Assembly: GCA_003104905.1 (NCBI GenBank)
Contig: PQAS01000041.1
Location: forward strand, 1-64,000
Source of the DNA: Candidatus Methanoperedentaceae archaeon
GTDB taxonomy: Archaea > Halobacteriota > Methanosarcinia > Methanosarcinales > Methanoperedenaceae
Length of the DNA: 64,000 nt
Direction: 5' to 3'
The notes below the pieces were generated by a model that saw only the letters and a list, made by a program, of their open reading frames with translations, had not been told where the DNA came from and made no database searches. The translations under genes were made by a program, and so were the position numbers. Within the stretch, counting starts at the first letter, position 1. Every line of letters begins with the position of its first letter. Positions 26,551 to 34,810 of this stretch are shown here, piece by piece.

Positions 26551-26784
26551 ATGGAAGAATTGATCGGATATGTCGCAAGTAATCATAAGGCCAGCAAGAT
26601 CCTGAATGTTCTGGATTCAAAAGGTGCTATGGATGGGGCAACAATTGCAAAAACTGTCAGGATAGTGGGAGCGGATAAAATTATAGAAGAATTGGCCGGC
26701 AAGAGCCTTATAGCACGAGAGGGTACGAAATTTTCTTTGACAGAACTGGGGAAGCAGGTATCTCATAAACTTCGAAGCGTATAA
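26551..26784 (+). CDS. Small winged-helix protein upstream of Cgi121
   Basis: 77 residues from MEELIGYVASNHKASKILNV; the frame is open to 26482 but the extra residues run into the SRP RNA promoter. The sequence reads as one winged helix: a recognition-like helix around ATIAKTVRIVGADKIIEEL and a wing/strand pair IAREGTKFSLTELGKQV. It lies 31 bases before the Cgi121 gene and is divergent from the SRP RNA. Archaeal genomes often carry a small HTH protein at this place, but I do not know its role. It could bind DNA or RNA. Confidence 0.7.
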   Translation: MEELIGYVASNHKASKILNVLDSKGAMDGATIAKTVRIVGADKIIEELAGKSLIAREGTKFSLTELGKQVSHKLRSV

Positions 26785-26815
26785 TACGCTAAGACATTGC
26801 TTTTTGGGAAAATAT

Positions 26816-27307
26816 ATGATCCGTATTCTGGAAGGTGAAATATTCATTAAAGATATTGAAATATTCCTCCGGAAAATAAAAGAAAACAGGAAAAACAAGG
26901 ACAGTGTGATCCTGGCATTAGATGCTGAAAAACTTGCCGGGGAAAAACATCTCATGTTCGCTATCGAAAAAGCAATGAATTCATCTAAAACAGGAAGGAA
27001 TATCGCCAAAGACCGGGGAAAAGAAATAATGCTTTATGCAGCAGGCACGCGCCAGATAAACAAAGCTATGAAAATAGGTGTTCATAATGGAAGGAACAAT
27101 ATTGCCCTTGTGGCAATCGGTGAAGATATTGATATATCTGCTTTTGATGAGATTACTCCGGGTAATGTGCTGCGATACGACAGATCAAAGAGCCCGATAT
27201 TGATGGATTTTTTCAATATAACCAATGAGGAGATAAAAGCTGTTGGTGAGGATAAAATCCCTGAACTTGTTCTTGAAAGGGTGGCGCTCGTGGATGTTAT
27301 GAAATAA
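26816..27307 (+). CDS. cgi121: KEOPS complex subunit Cgi121
   Basis: 163 residues from ATG at 26816; a TTG four codons upstream is the alternative. The family signature is the helix AGEKHLMFAIEKAMNSSKTG followed by EIMLYAAGTRQINKAMK, and the C-terminal region with LVERVALVDV-like residues (LVLERVALVDVMK). Cgi121 is the outer subunit of the KEOPS complex (Kae1-Bud32-Cgi121-Pcc1), which makes the t6A37 modification on tRNAs that read ANN codons; it delivers the tRNA 3' CCA end to the complex. Other KEOPS genes are not in the window. Length and motifs match archaeal members. Confidence 0.9.
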   Translation: MIRILEGEIFIKDIEIFLRKIKENRKNKDSVILALDAEKLAGEKHLMFAIEKAMNSSKTGRNIAKDRGKEIMLYAAGTRQINKAMKIGVHNGRNNIALVAIGEDIDISAFDEITPGNVLRYDRSKSPILMDFFNITNEEIKAVGEDKIPELVLERVALVDVMK

Positions 27308-27360
27308 TTCATTGTCATTGGTTAAGGAACATGCTTAGCGGTAAGCAAAAATGGATATTT

Positions 27361-28572
27361 TCACTCTGCCCGCAACGCCTCCACAGGATCAAGCCTCGCT
27401 GCCTTATTAGCTGGATAAACCCCTGCCACTATGGTCGTAATTATGCCGAAAAGCAGCCCCATAGCCAGCGAACTCCATGTGACTGCAATCGGGATTGAGC
27501 CGAGCGTTGATATCAGTATCGAGATTCCCGCGCCAATGGTAATACCTATCAGACCGCTCACCAGACCAAGGAGTCCAGATTCAAGCATAAAGATCATCTG
27601 GATATTTTCCTTTGTCGCACCTACCGCCTTCATCACTCCTATTTCTTTTATCCGTTCGGTTACTGTGAGCATCATTACATTAACTATACCGATGCCCCCT
27701 ACCATGAGAGCTATTGCACCTATGCCTCCGAGGGCGTACTTTACCATGATCATCATCTTGCCGATTCCTTCAAGGAGAGAATTCATCATGTAAATATTAT
27801 ATCCTTCATCTTTGTGCAGTCTTCGCAGGGAATCATTCACATTTCTTGAGGTTTTCTCTATCTGGTTCTGGTCTTCTACGATCACAAGCATTTGAGAATA
27901 CGAATAGTTCTTTACGTCCAGCAGGTCTTTCAATGCCTGGTGCGTCGTGAAAATCTCCATGTTAGTAATTCCACCGAAAAATGATGTCATCTCCTTTTCC
28001 TTGAGGACGCCCACGATGGTAAACTCCCGGCTTACATCATTATCTTTATTTTTGATGCTTACACGCATGCCAGGATTCAGGGGCATTTTGAACATATTAT
28101 TGGCGATATCACTGCCTATCACCAGAGAACTCCTGTCTGAGTCCATAAGAAAGCGCCCTTTATCTATTGAAACTGATAGGTCAGGTTCTTTTGTGGCTGC
28201 AACAGCATTTATGGATACAGAGCGCTCTTCCTCCCTGAACTTGATAGATACACCGCCGCTTGTTCTTGGTGATACGGTTTTAACCCCAATAGCATTCTCA
28301 ATAGCATGTACATCCTTTTCATCAAATTCAGCAGGCTTCTGGTAAACGAATTTCCCATTTTCAAAACTGAGACCCCCGGGAATTACTGTGATCACATCCA
28401 GGTTCATTCCCCCGAATGCCTTGCCCACGCCCTCCTGAAGCCCCTCGCCCACTGAGAGCATGACAACAATAGCGATAACGCCGATTATTATGCCCAGGCT
28501 TGACATCAGGGTCTTGAACTTATTACTGCTGAAATTTAGTGAGACCTGCTCAAAGGCATCAATCATCCTCAT
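27361..28572 (-). CDS. MacB-type ABC permease, last gene of the envelope operon
   Basis: 403 residues. One N-terminal helix (SLGIIIGVIAIVVMLSVG), a MacB periplasmic core domain of about 210 residues and three C-terminal helices. Conserved elements include TVTERIKEIGVMKAVGAT and the terminal RLDPVEALRAE, both typical of MacB/SalY permeases. The start overlaps the end of the secreted-domain protein by four bases. Its partner ATPase is probably the LolD-type gene at 32861, five genes upstream in the same operon. This arrangement suggests export of a peptide or lipid, or mechanical work on an envelope component. The cargo is unknown. Confidence 0.9.
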   Translation of the reverse strand: MRMIDAFEQVSLNFSSNKFKTLMSSLGIIIGVIAIVVMLSVGEGLQEGVGKAFGGMNLDVITVIPGGLSFENGKFVYQKPAEFDEKDVHAIENAIGVKTVSPRTSGGVSIKFREEERSVSINAVAATKEPDLSVSIDKGRFLMDSDRSSLVIGSDIANNMFKMPLNPGMRVSIKNKDNDVSREFTIVGVLKEKEMTSFFGGITNMEIFTTHQALKDLLDVKNYSYSQMLVIVEDQNQIEKTSRNVNDSLRRLHKDEGYNIYMMNSLLEGIGKMMIMVKYALGGIGAIALMVGGIGIVNVMMLTVTERIKEIGVMKAVGATKENIQMIFMLESGLLGLVSGLIGITIGAGISILISTLGSIPIAVTWSSLAMGLLFGIITTIVAGVYPANKAARLDPVEALRAE

Positions 28573-29786
28573 CCCGACTTAGCTCTCCTGCGCCTCATAT
28601 ACACAAAGAACCCGACAATTATGATAAGCACTGCCGCAAAGATCGCTATTACTGGCAGGAGAGATGGCTTGTCTGCATCCTGGATTTGTATAGTCTTTGA
28701 GCCGTTAAGCATAACTGTCAGCGGCACGGATTCATGCCAGTTGTTCCCGTTCTTGAACCTGAGCATGAACTTTAAATTCTCCAATGGATTGCCTGGCTTC
28801 ATATCGAATTTTACTGTAAAAATCTCATCAGGTTCCATGGTGCCGATAAAATACTCCGCAGGCTCGAATGTGGCATTACCCATCGGAATGACTGAAGCTG
28901 CCTGCAAAGTGTTTGGTCTGTTGTTTGCCACATTGAGTACGACATTGCCCGGATTTAATTCCGGTGTCTCTGAAAGCGTATTCTGGATAGAGGAAGAATC
29001 CACTCTTACGGGTATCTTAAGGTTAAGGCTGTAAAGTCTTGCGGCCCCTTTTAGATTAAAATCAAGAAAATAGGTGCCGTCAGGTGTATTGTTCTTGATC
29101 TTTATCGAAAAAGGAAGATCAATTGAGTCTCCGGGGCCTATGATACCGGCGTTATAATAGGAGTCGCTTGTCACTTCTATGAATTCATTCCCCATAAGCT
29201 GCGCCGATTGTATATGGGCGTTCATACTGTAATCTTTATTGTCCATTTTTATGGTATATTCGGTTGCACTGTTCTTGAGGGACAATGTTACTGTACCGCT
29301 ATCTCCTGACATAAGGACTTCTGGGAATAATGTTGATTTCTCAAGTCTTACAGTACCTCTTGCATCTACGATATCGCTTCCGATTTCTATATCAAATTCC
29401 CTTTTTGTAAATCCATTATCCAGAATTCTGTATCCGATCTCAAGTGTGTTCGTGCCTACAAAGGCGTTCTTATCGGCATGCAGGGTATATTTATAAACAA
29501 ATTCATCATTTTTTCGTATGATGCCTGGCGTTCTTATGGCGTTTTCACCTGGTTTTATTGAGAAAGGATACACGGGTATGAACTCAATAGTTGCACCACT
29601 CACATCGTTCTCGCCAATGTTCTTGACCTGTACCCAGATGCTAAAATCCGTATCAGGATTTACAGGATAGGGATCGTATTTAATGAGATTGATCTTAAGC
29701 GAGTCTTCACCGATATTTGCCTGCGAAATACCTGTAAAAAATAATATTGTCAATATTATCAGTAATGATCTAATTTTGCCGAACAT
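28569..29786 (-). CDS. Exported, membrane-anchored protein with CARDB/NEW3-like domains
   Basis: 405 residues. The signal peptide is RSLLIILTILFFTGISQAN. The body is beta-rich, with several immunoglobulin-like repeats of the archaeal S-layer-associated COG1361 type (WVQVKNIGENDVSGATIEFI, IGPGDSIDLPFSIKIKNNT, NPGNVVLNVANNRPNTLQAA). A C-terminal helix (LLPVIAIFAAVLIIIVGFFVYM) and basic tail (RRRRAKSG) anchor it so that the bulk is outside. Such proteins often accompany MacB permeases in archaea, like the periplasmic adaptor of bacterial MacAB. It overlaps its upstream gene by 17 bases and the MacB gene by four. Confidence 0.85.
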   Translation of the reverse strand: MFGKIRSLLIILTILFFTGISQANIGEDSLKINLIKYDPYPVNPDTDFSIWVQVKNIGENDVSGATIEFIPVYPFSIKPGENAIRTPGIIRKNDEFVYKYTLHADKNAFVGTNTLEIGYRILDNGFTKREFDIEIGSDIVDARGTVRLEKSTLFPEVLMSGDSGTVTLSLKNSATEYTIKMDNKDYSMNAHIQSAQLMGNEFIEVTSDSYYNAGIIGPGDSIDLPFSIKIKNNTPDGTYFLDFNLKGAARLYSLNLKIPVRVDSSSIQNTLSETPELNPGNVVLNVANNRPNTLQAASVIPMGNATFEPAEYFIGTMEPDEIFTVKFDMKPGNPLENLKFMLRFKNGNNWHESVPLTVMLNGSKTIQIQDADKPSLLPVIAIFAAVLIIIVGFFVYMRRRRAKSG

Positions 29787-30957
29787 ATTTTATTAACTCC
29801 TTGAGGGTTGGTTTTTTCCCGTACATCAGCAAGCTTGCCCTGAAAATTCTTGCGGAAATCTCCTGAATTAAATAAGCTGAAACTGCCAGGACAAGTATGC
29901 TGATCAATAATTCATAAAGAGGTACATCTGTTACTGAGAGCCTCATTACCATTGCTATTGGCGAGGTCAGGGGAAACATACTAAGTGCAATTGCCAGGCC
30001 TTCATTCGGGCTTGAGATTATAAATTCCGAAAACATCATAGGAAATGCTCCTGCTAACGAAAATATGGTTGCTATCTGCTGCCCTTCCCTTGAAGTCGTG
30101 GCCACTGCCCCAACGCCTGCCATTATGCTTGCAAATACCAAATAGCCCATCAAAAAATAAATAATTCCGGCTGCCAGTAATGGAATAGAAATGTGGATCT
30201 GTGAAATAATAAAAAAAAGAGCTGCCGGATTAATTAATATCATAACGGCAGCCAGTACCAGATATATCAATACCTGCGTGAGGCCCAGAGCTCCAAGACC
30301 GACAATTTTCCCTTTGAGAAGATCCTCATGAGAAACAGATGAAAGTATTATTTCCATTATTTTGTTCTCTTTTTCTTCGATAACACTCTGAAGGAGAAAA
30401 CCTGAAGAAGCAAATATGGAAAGGGTAAAAAGCATTGAAAAAAGTAAAGGCAATATCACGATGCTAAATCCGCTATCTTCACTTTTGACACCATTTTCAT
30501 TGAGAGTGAAATATTCACTGTCTATCGGCTTCTTTACTCTCTGAATAATGTCTGGAGGCTCATTTTTTAAAAGATTATCCAGAAGAAAGTTATTGATCTG
30601 CTCTTTTATCTTCATATTATCTGCAAAGTTCTTCCGTGAAGAATATATGATGATTTTTCCGGTCGCAGTATAATTTTCGGGTATGACAAAGTAGTTAGTA
30701 ATTTTATTATCCAGGAGGTCTTTCCTTGCAAGTTCCTCATCTGTGTACTTTGTCAGGTTTGAAGAATCAAAAAGGCCTGTCCTGTCGATATAGCCCATCT
30801 TATTCTCCTCATTGTGTCCCCCTATCCCCATAAAAAAAAACGAAATTCCCATGATCGCAAGGAAAAAAAGCGGAAGCCCGAATGTTACAAAAAGGAATTC
30901 CTTTCGTTTGATATTAGTAATATATTCATGCTTTGCTATAATGCGCCACTTTTTCAT
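29770..30957 (-). CDS. ABC-2 type permease (NatB-like)
   Basis: 395 residues from MKKWRIIAKHEYITNIKRKE, which has GGAGGACAG directly before it; the 13 residues upstream in frame belong to the inserted element. The first helix is FLFVTFGLPLFFLAIMGISF, followed by a large outside loop of about 150 residues and five to six C-terminal helices. EEKENKIMEIILSSVSHEDLLKGKIVG is the ABC-2/NatB coupling segment. It works with the NatA-type ATPase at 31984. An IS element now lies between the two genes, exactly upstream of this gene's ribosome binding site. Expression may therefore depend on read-through or on a promoter in the element. Confidence 0.88.
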   Translation of the reverse strand: MKKWRIIAKHEYITNIKRKEFLFVTFGLPLFFLAIMGISFFFMGIGGHNEENKMGYIDRTGLFDSSNLTKYTDEELARKDLLDNKITNYFVIPENYTATGKIIIYSSRKNFADNMKIKEQINNFLLDNLLKNEPPDIIQRVKKPIDSEYFTLNENGVKSEDSGFSIVILPLLFSMLFTLSIFASSGFLLQSVIEEKENKIMEIILSSVSHEDLLKGKIVGLGALGLTQVLIYLVLAAVMILINPAALFFIISQIHISIPLLAAGIIYFLMGYLVFASIMAGVGAVATTSREGQQIATIFSLAGAFPMMFSEFIISSPNEGLAIALSMFPLTSPIAMVMRLSVTDVPLYELLISILVLAVSAYLIQEISARIFRASLLMYGKKPTLKELIKYVRQN

Positions 30958-30975
30958 CTGTCCTCCAGGGGTGCA

Positions 30976-30992
30976 GGGGTAGCGGATACCCC
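30976..30992. repeat. Left-end hairpin of the IS element
   Basis: GGGGTA and TACCCC form a perfect six-base stem around a five-base loop (GCGGA). It lies about 70 bases before tnpB. IS200/IS605 transposases recognise subterminal hairpins of this kind. A second possible pairing uses CCCCG at 30989 with CGGGG at 31005. Confidence 0.5.
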
Positions 30993-31064
30993 GCACATCG
31001 AGTACGGGGAGAAAGCATACCCCGCCTCAAAACATAAACTATTTGCGTTCATCCATTGTAATAT

Positions 31065-31982
31065 ATGATTGTGGAAAGAACGATTAAACTCAAACTGGAA
31101 TTGTCTGATGAAAGCAAAGAAACGCTTAAACAGACTATGGTTTTGAGTAATCAGGTTTTTAATGAGATTGCCAGATATGGTTTTGATAATCACACTTGCA
31201 GCAAAGTATCTGTTCACCATGCCACTTATTACGGTATTCGGAAACAGCATCCTGAACTTCCGTGTTCTGTTCTTCAAGGAATCAGGGATGTCGCCTGCGA
31301 AGCACTTAAAGGACTTGAACTGAAAACACTTCCCAGGAGCAAACCATTCTCTGCTATTCGATATAATAAACGTGTGCATAAAATCAACCTCATCAAACAA
31401 AATGTTAGTCTTTCTTCGGTTAAGGGAAGAGTGACCGCTACGTTTTCTATTCCTGAATATTATAAACAATATCTCAAATGGGAATTTAAAACATCTACCT
31501 TGAGATATAATAAACAGCAGAATGTTTTTTATTTGCATGTGGTTATTCATAAACCTTCTCCTGAACCTGTTGGCGATAAGATTCTTGGAATCGATAGAGG
31601 AATTGTCAATATCGCCGTGACTTCTAACAATCATTTTTTCAATAGCAAGCCCATCAAGAACGTGAGAGCAAAGTACGCATTTCTTAGAGCGAAACTGCAA
31701 AGCAAAGGCACTAAATCTGCTAAAAAACTTCTCAGGAAGATTAGCAGAAAAGAGCAACGGTTTGTTTCCAAGGTTAATCACTGTATCTCTAAAGAAATTG
31801 TGGCTATGCCTTTTGATATTTTTGCAATTGAGGATTTGACCAGCATAAGAGTTCAGAGCAGAACCAGAGGAATAGATTTTACTCAGAAACTGAATAATTG
31901 GGCGTTCTATGAACTTGAAGCCCGTAAGGGAATTGATACTGAACATAGTGATAATACTCCGCACTTTATAGTGCGGAGCTAA
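31065..31982 (+). CDS. tnpB: TnpB-like RNA-guided nuclease, C-terminally truncated
   Basis: 305 residues against about 370-420 for intact TnpB. The N-terminal OrfB_IS605 helix-turn-helix region (KETLKQTMVLSNQVFNEIA) and beta-barrel are present. The first RuvC catalytic Asp is Asp177 in GIDRGIVNIAV and the second acid is Glu256 in IFAIEDLTS. The frame then reads NNWAFYELEARKGIDTEHSD and ends by running through the element's terminal hairpin. The Cys4 zinc finger and the third RuvC motif (A-D-x-N-A-A) are missing. It should therefore be inactive as a nuclease. Known TnpB proteins use a guide RNA encoded at the element's right end; here that end is shortened too. Confidence 0.85.
   Translation: MIVERTIKLKLELSDESKETLKQTMVLSNQVFNEIARYGFDNHTCSKVSVHHATYYGIRKQHPELPCSVLQGIRDVACEALKGLELKTLPRSKPFSAIRYNKRVHKINLIKQNVSLSSVKGRVTATFSIPEYYKQYLKWEFKTSTLRYNKQQNVFYLHVVIHKPSPEPVGDKILGIDRGIVNIAVTSNNHFFNSKPIKNVRAKYAFLRAKLQSKGTKSAKKLLRKISRKEQRFVSKVNHCISKEIVAMPFDIFAIEDLTSIRVQSRTRGIDFTQKLNNWAFYELEARKGIDTEHSDNTPHFIVRS
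31957..31978. repeat. Right-end hairpin of the IS element
   Basis: CTCCGCAC and GTGCGGAG form a perfect eight-base stem around TTTATA, inside the last codons of the truncated tnpB and five bases before the stop codon of the ABC ATPase on the other strand. It fits the right-end structure of IS200/IS605 elements. It could also act as a terminator-like hairpin. Confidence 0.55.
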
Positions 31983-31983
31983 G

Positions 31984-32868
31984 TTACGTTCCCTCAACCA
32001 CCCGGATGAATATTTCATTAAGAGAAGGCGTCGATATCTCAAATTTATTGACCCTGACCATTTCTGCAAGGTTTTTCAAAATTGCCTGTGTATCAGTTCC
32101 TGATTCCAGTATTAATTCTGCATAATGGCCGGAGTTATTCATTTTTTTTACACCCGGGATGTTTTTCAGATCCCCTTCGAACTCAAGTAAAACAGTGTTT
32201 TTACCGTAACGTGTTTTTATCTCATCGATGCTGCCATACAGAACACCTTCTCCTTTATTTATCATGAATATCCTGCTGCACATCTGTTCTACCTGCTCCA
32301 TCATATGTGTGCTTATAAGAATGGTCTTTCCAGCTTTACCCAGTTCAATTATCAGATCCTTAACAAGTCTCATATTAACAGGATCAAGACCGCTGAAAGG
32401 TTCATCCAGGATTATGAATTCCGGATCATGTATGATAGACGCTATAATCTGGATCTTCTGCTGCATCCCCTTGCTGAGTTCAGAGATCTTTTTATCCTTA
32501 TGAGCGAACATGCCCATTTTTTCAAGAAGCATTCCTGCTCTCTCTTTTGAATCTCTCTCATTTAAGGCGCCAAGATATAGCAGTGTCTCAAAGACCGTGA
32601 GTTTCTTATAAAGCCCTCGTTCTTCCGGCAAATAGCCGATCCGGTTCTTTATTTCATCACAAAGTTTGTCATTTTGGATCCTGATTTCTCCTGAATCCGG
32701 TCTCATTATATCAAGAAGCATCCGTATTATCGTGGTCTTTCCGGCCCCGTTCGGACCAATTAGTCCGAAGACCTCACCTTTTTTGATGTCAAATGAAATA
32801 TCTCTGACCACATTTTGTCCATTGAAGGATTTTGAAAGTCGGGAAACATTGATCGTCGTTTTATCCAT
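31984..32868 (-). CDS. ABC transporter ATPase (NatA-like), partner of the ABC-2 permease
   Basis: 294 residues. Walker A GPNGAGKTT, Q-loop LPEERGLYKKL (the E-E-R-G-L-Y form typical of NatA), signature ELSKGMQQK, Walker B FIILDEPFSGLDP and a switch His in STHMMEQVE are all present. A C-terminal extension of about 70 residues ends LNEIFIRVVEGT, also NatA-like. In bacteria NatAB exports sodium; other members export lipids or drugs, so the cargo stays open. It overlaps the upstream LolD-type ATPase gene by eight bases. Its stop codon now borders the inserted element. Confidence 0.92.
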   Translation of the reverse strand: MDKTTINVSRLSKSFNGQNVVRDISFDIKKGEVFGLIGPNGAGKTTIIRMLLDIMRPDSGEIRIQNDKLCDEIKNRIGYLPEERGLYKKLTVFETLLYLGALNERDSKERAGMLLEKMGMFAHKDKKISELSKGMQQKIQIIASIIHDPEFIILDEPFSGLDPVNMRLVKDLIIELGKAGKTILISTHMMEQVEQMCSRIFMINKGEGVLYGSIDEIKTRYGKNTVLLEFEGDLKNIPGVKKMNNSGHYAELILESGTDTQAILKNLAEMVRVNKFEISTPSLNEIFIRVVEGT

Positions 32869-33535
32869 TCTCGATCATCCCATCCTTTAACCTGATAATC
32901 CTGTCACAATTCCGGGCAAGCTCGGCATCATGAGTGACCATGAGAATCGTTTTTCCATCAACATGAAGTTTATCAAATATTTGCATTATTTCCCGTCCTG
33001 TTTTTGAATCAAGATTCCCTGTAGGCTCATCAGCGAGGATAATTTCAGGTTCATTTGCAAGCGCCCGTGCGATTGCAACTCTCTGGCGCTGCCCGCCTGA
33101 CAGTTCAGGGGGTTTATGGCGTGCCCTTTCACCAAGACCCAGCATTTCAAGAAGCTGCTTTGCTCTTTTTTCCCTGGTATTCCCTGGAACATCCTGGTAA
33201 ACCATAGGCATTTCCACGTTTTTCTGGGCGCTGAGGCGTGGTATCAGATTGAAAGTCTGGAAAACAAAACCTATCTTTTTCCCTCGTATCCTGGCAAGTT
33301 CGATATCTGATAGCTTTGAAATGTCCATTCCTGTAATAAATATTTTCCCCGATGTGGGCCTATCAAGGCAGCCGATAAGATTCATAAGCGTGCTCTTTCC
33401 GCTTCCGGATGGTCCCATAATTGCTGCAAATTCACCTTCATTGATAGTAAGATTGATATCGTTCAATACCGGGACATCGTTTTTCCCCAATTTGTACGAT
33501 TTGGAAACATTTTCAATATCCAATACATTCCTCAT
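32861..33535 (-). CDS. ABC transporter ATPase (LolD/MacB type)
   Basis: 224 residues, the standard length. Walker A GPSGSGKST, Q-loop VFQTFNLIPRL, signature ELSGGQRQR, Walker B IILADEPTGNLD, H-loop VTHD. It is the expected partner of the MacB-type permease at 27361, five genes downstream. It overlaps the Yip1-like gene by four bases at its start and the NatA gene by eight at its end, so the transporter genes are tightly coupled. Two different ABC systems thus share one operon. Confidence 0.93.
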   Translation of the reverse strand: MRNVLDIENVSKSYKLGKNDVPVLNDINLTINEGEFAAIMGPSGSGKSTLMNLIGCLDRPTSGKIFITGMDISKLSDIELARIRGKKIGFVFQTFNLIPRLSAQKNVEMPMVYQDVPGNTREKRAKQLLEMLGLGERARHKPPELSGGQRQRVAIARALANEPEIILADEPTGNLDSKTGREIMQIFDKLHVDGKTILMVTHDAELARNCDRIIRLKDGMIENG

Positions 33536-34173
33536 ATGATGCCGATCACTCTAAAAGTAAATATTAATGATATGACGCTGAAGAGCAGGGGAATTGCTGC
33601 AATTATTGCCGACGAATTGGATGAAACCTTTTGAGCGCTCATTATTCCGAAATATAAAATAATTGTGGACCATACATCAATTATTATACCAACAAGCATT
33701 TGAACTAAAAAATATGGATTTGAATATAATTCTTTCAAAGCCGTCGCATCAGTGAAATTCATTGTCTCCATCATAGAAGAAAATCCTATGCTGATAATTC
33801 CATTAAAAATCAATGGAAGCATACTGAATCCAACGATCGTCATCATCTGCGGATAGAACTTGCCTTCACCTCCTGCAGCTATAGAAGAAAGGTGGATTAC
33901 CCCGGTAACAATTATCCAGACAATAAACGGCATTATCAATGCGGCAATGATAGCCGATATGGTTATCAGGGATTGCATTGAATATGGCATATTATCAAGC
34001 CCCTGAAAATTATTTGGCATCTTATATGTCTGGATGTATGCGCCTATTGCTGTTATTATCGCATAAATCCCGATTATCATTACAGCTTCCTCGATCATGG
34101 GCTGATCTGATATGTTATTCATATATTTTTTTGGTTCCGAAATTATTCCTTTAACTCTTTCAACAAAGCTCAT
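33532..34173 (-). CDS. Yip1-domain membrane protein
   Basis: 213 residues with about five transmembrane helices. It begins MSFVERVKGIISEPKKYMNN, the usual start of archaeal and bacterial Yip1-family proteins. It continues with YAIITAIGAYIQTYK, a conserved VIHLSSIAAGGEGKFYPQMM loop and paired helices to the C-terminus. The Yip1 fold in eukaryotes acts in vesicle transport, but in prokaryotes its role is unknown. Genes of this family often accompany ABC exporters, as here, where it overlaps the LolD gene by four bases. It may be a membrane scaffold of the exporter. Confidence 0.8.
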   Translation of the reverse strand: MSFVERVKGIISEPKKYMNNISDQPMIEEAVMIIGIYAIITAIGAYIQTYKMPNNFQGLDNMPYSMQSLITISAIIAALIMPFIVWIIVTGVIHLSSIAAGGEGKFYPQMMTIVGFSMLPLIFNGIISIGFSSMMETMNFTDATALKELYSNPYFLVQMLVGIIIDVWSTIILYFGIMSAQKVSSNSSAIIAAIPLLFSVISLIFTFRVIGII

Positions 34174-34200
34174 ATTTCTCCAGTTTTCCCATTATTATTA

Positions 34201-34779
34201 TCAATTTGCAGTTCCGCTTTCTTTCCATACTTGAACTACTTTTTTTTCTTCAGGATCAATGAGAGCTGAAATCCCTTTCCATGTCACACTTAAAAGCGTT
34301 TTTGACACATAAAACTTTTGAGATGTTCCGGGTAATATCCTTTTCACTGAAGGGTCACCGGAATTTCGGACCGATGATGCCACATCACGGTCATTAAGCG
34401 CAATGGTGATAGCTTCATTTCTATACCTTACAGGTATCGCTTCAAGCAGATAACCTGTCAAAAGCAATTCATCGTTTTCATATACAAAATCGTATATGTC
34501 AGGATTATCCGAATCAATAGTTGTGGCCATTACCCTGATATGAATATTATTAATATCGCTATTTGAACTAATATTCACCATTTCGTATTCAGTCTTATAT
34601 GGGGCAATTTCCAGAAAAAGTAATTCTTCTATCTTTGCAACGTTATCAGGTTGTTCACCCGGCCATTGAAGATTATGCACCCATCCCGGCCTTGCAGTTG
34701 AATTTTCCGCATCAAAAGCCAGCCCGATGCCAAGCCCTAAAATCAGCAAAATGATGGTTATTATAGTTTCCTGTTTCAT
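34201..34779 (-). CDS. Exported or membrane-anchored hypothetical protein
   Basis: 192 residues. The N-terminus (KQETIITIILLILGLGIGLAF) is a signal peptide or membrane anchor, so the rest is outside. The body is mixed alpha/beta (NNIHIRVMATTIDSDNPDIY, LLTGYLLEAIPVRYR, SQKFYVSKTLLSVTWKG), with no Cys and no motif that I recognise. It lies 27 bases before the Yip1-like gene and 31 bases after the large secreted protein, so it belongs to the envelope operon. It may be a solute- or peptide-binding part of the exporter, but nothing in the sequence proves it. Confidence 0.75.
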   Translation of the reverse strand: MKQETIITIILLILGLGIGLAFDAENSTARPGWVHNLQWPGEQPDNVAKIEELLFLEIAPYKTEYEMVNISSNSDINNIHIRVMATTIDSDNPDIYDFVYENDELLLTGYLLEAIPVRYRNEAITIALNDRDVASSVRNSGDPSVKRILPGTSQKFYVSKTLLSVTWKGISALIDPEEKKVVQVWKESGTAN

Positions 34780-34810
34780 GTTTTACCTTCACAACAGGAA
34801 TAGGAGAGGA

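Larger units (their letters stand above)
30969..31983 (+). mobile_element. IS200/IS605-group element with truncated tnpB, no tnpA
   Basis: About 1.0 kb between the ribosome binding site of the ABC-2 permease and the stop codon of its ATPase, genes that otherwise would be a few bases apart. It contains a TnpB-like gene on the opposite strand and has a hairpin near each end (30976-30992 and 31957-31978), as expected for IS200/IS605 elements. There are no terminal inverted repeats. No tnpA is present. The exact ends are inferred from the flanking genes. Confidence 0.75.

Noticed and set aside
30954-32069. 371-residue open frame antisense to tnpB and running into both ABC genes
   Set aside because: It is the complement of TnpB coding sequence, crosses gene borders and has no family-like composition.
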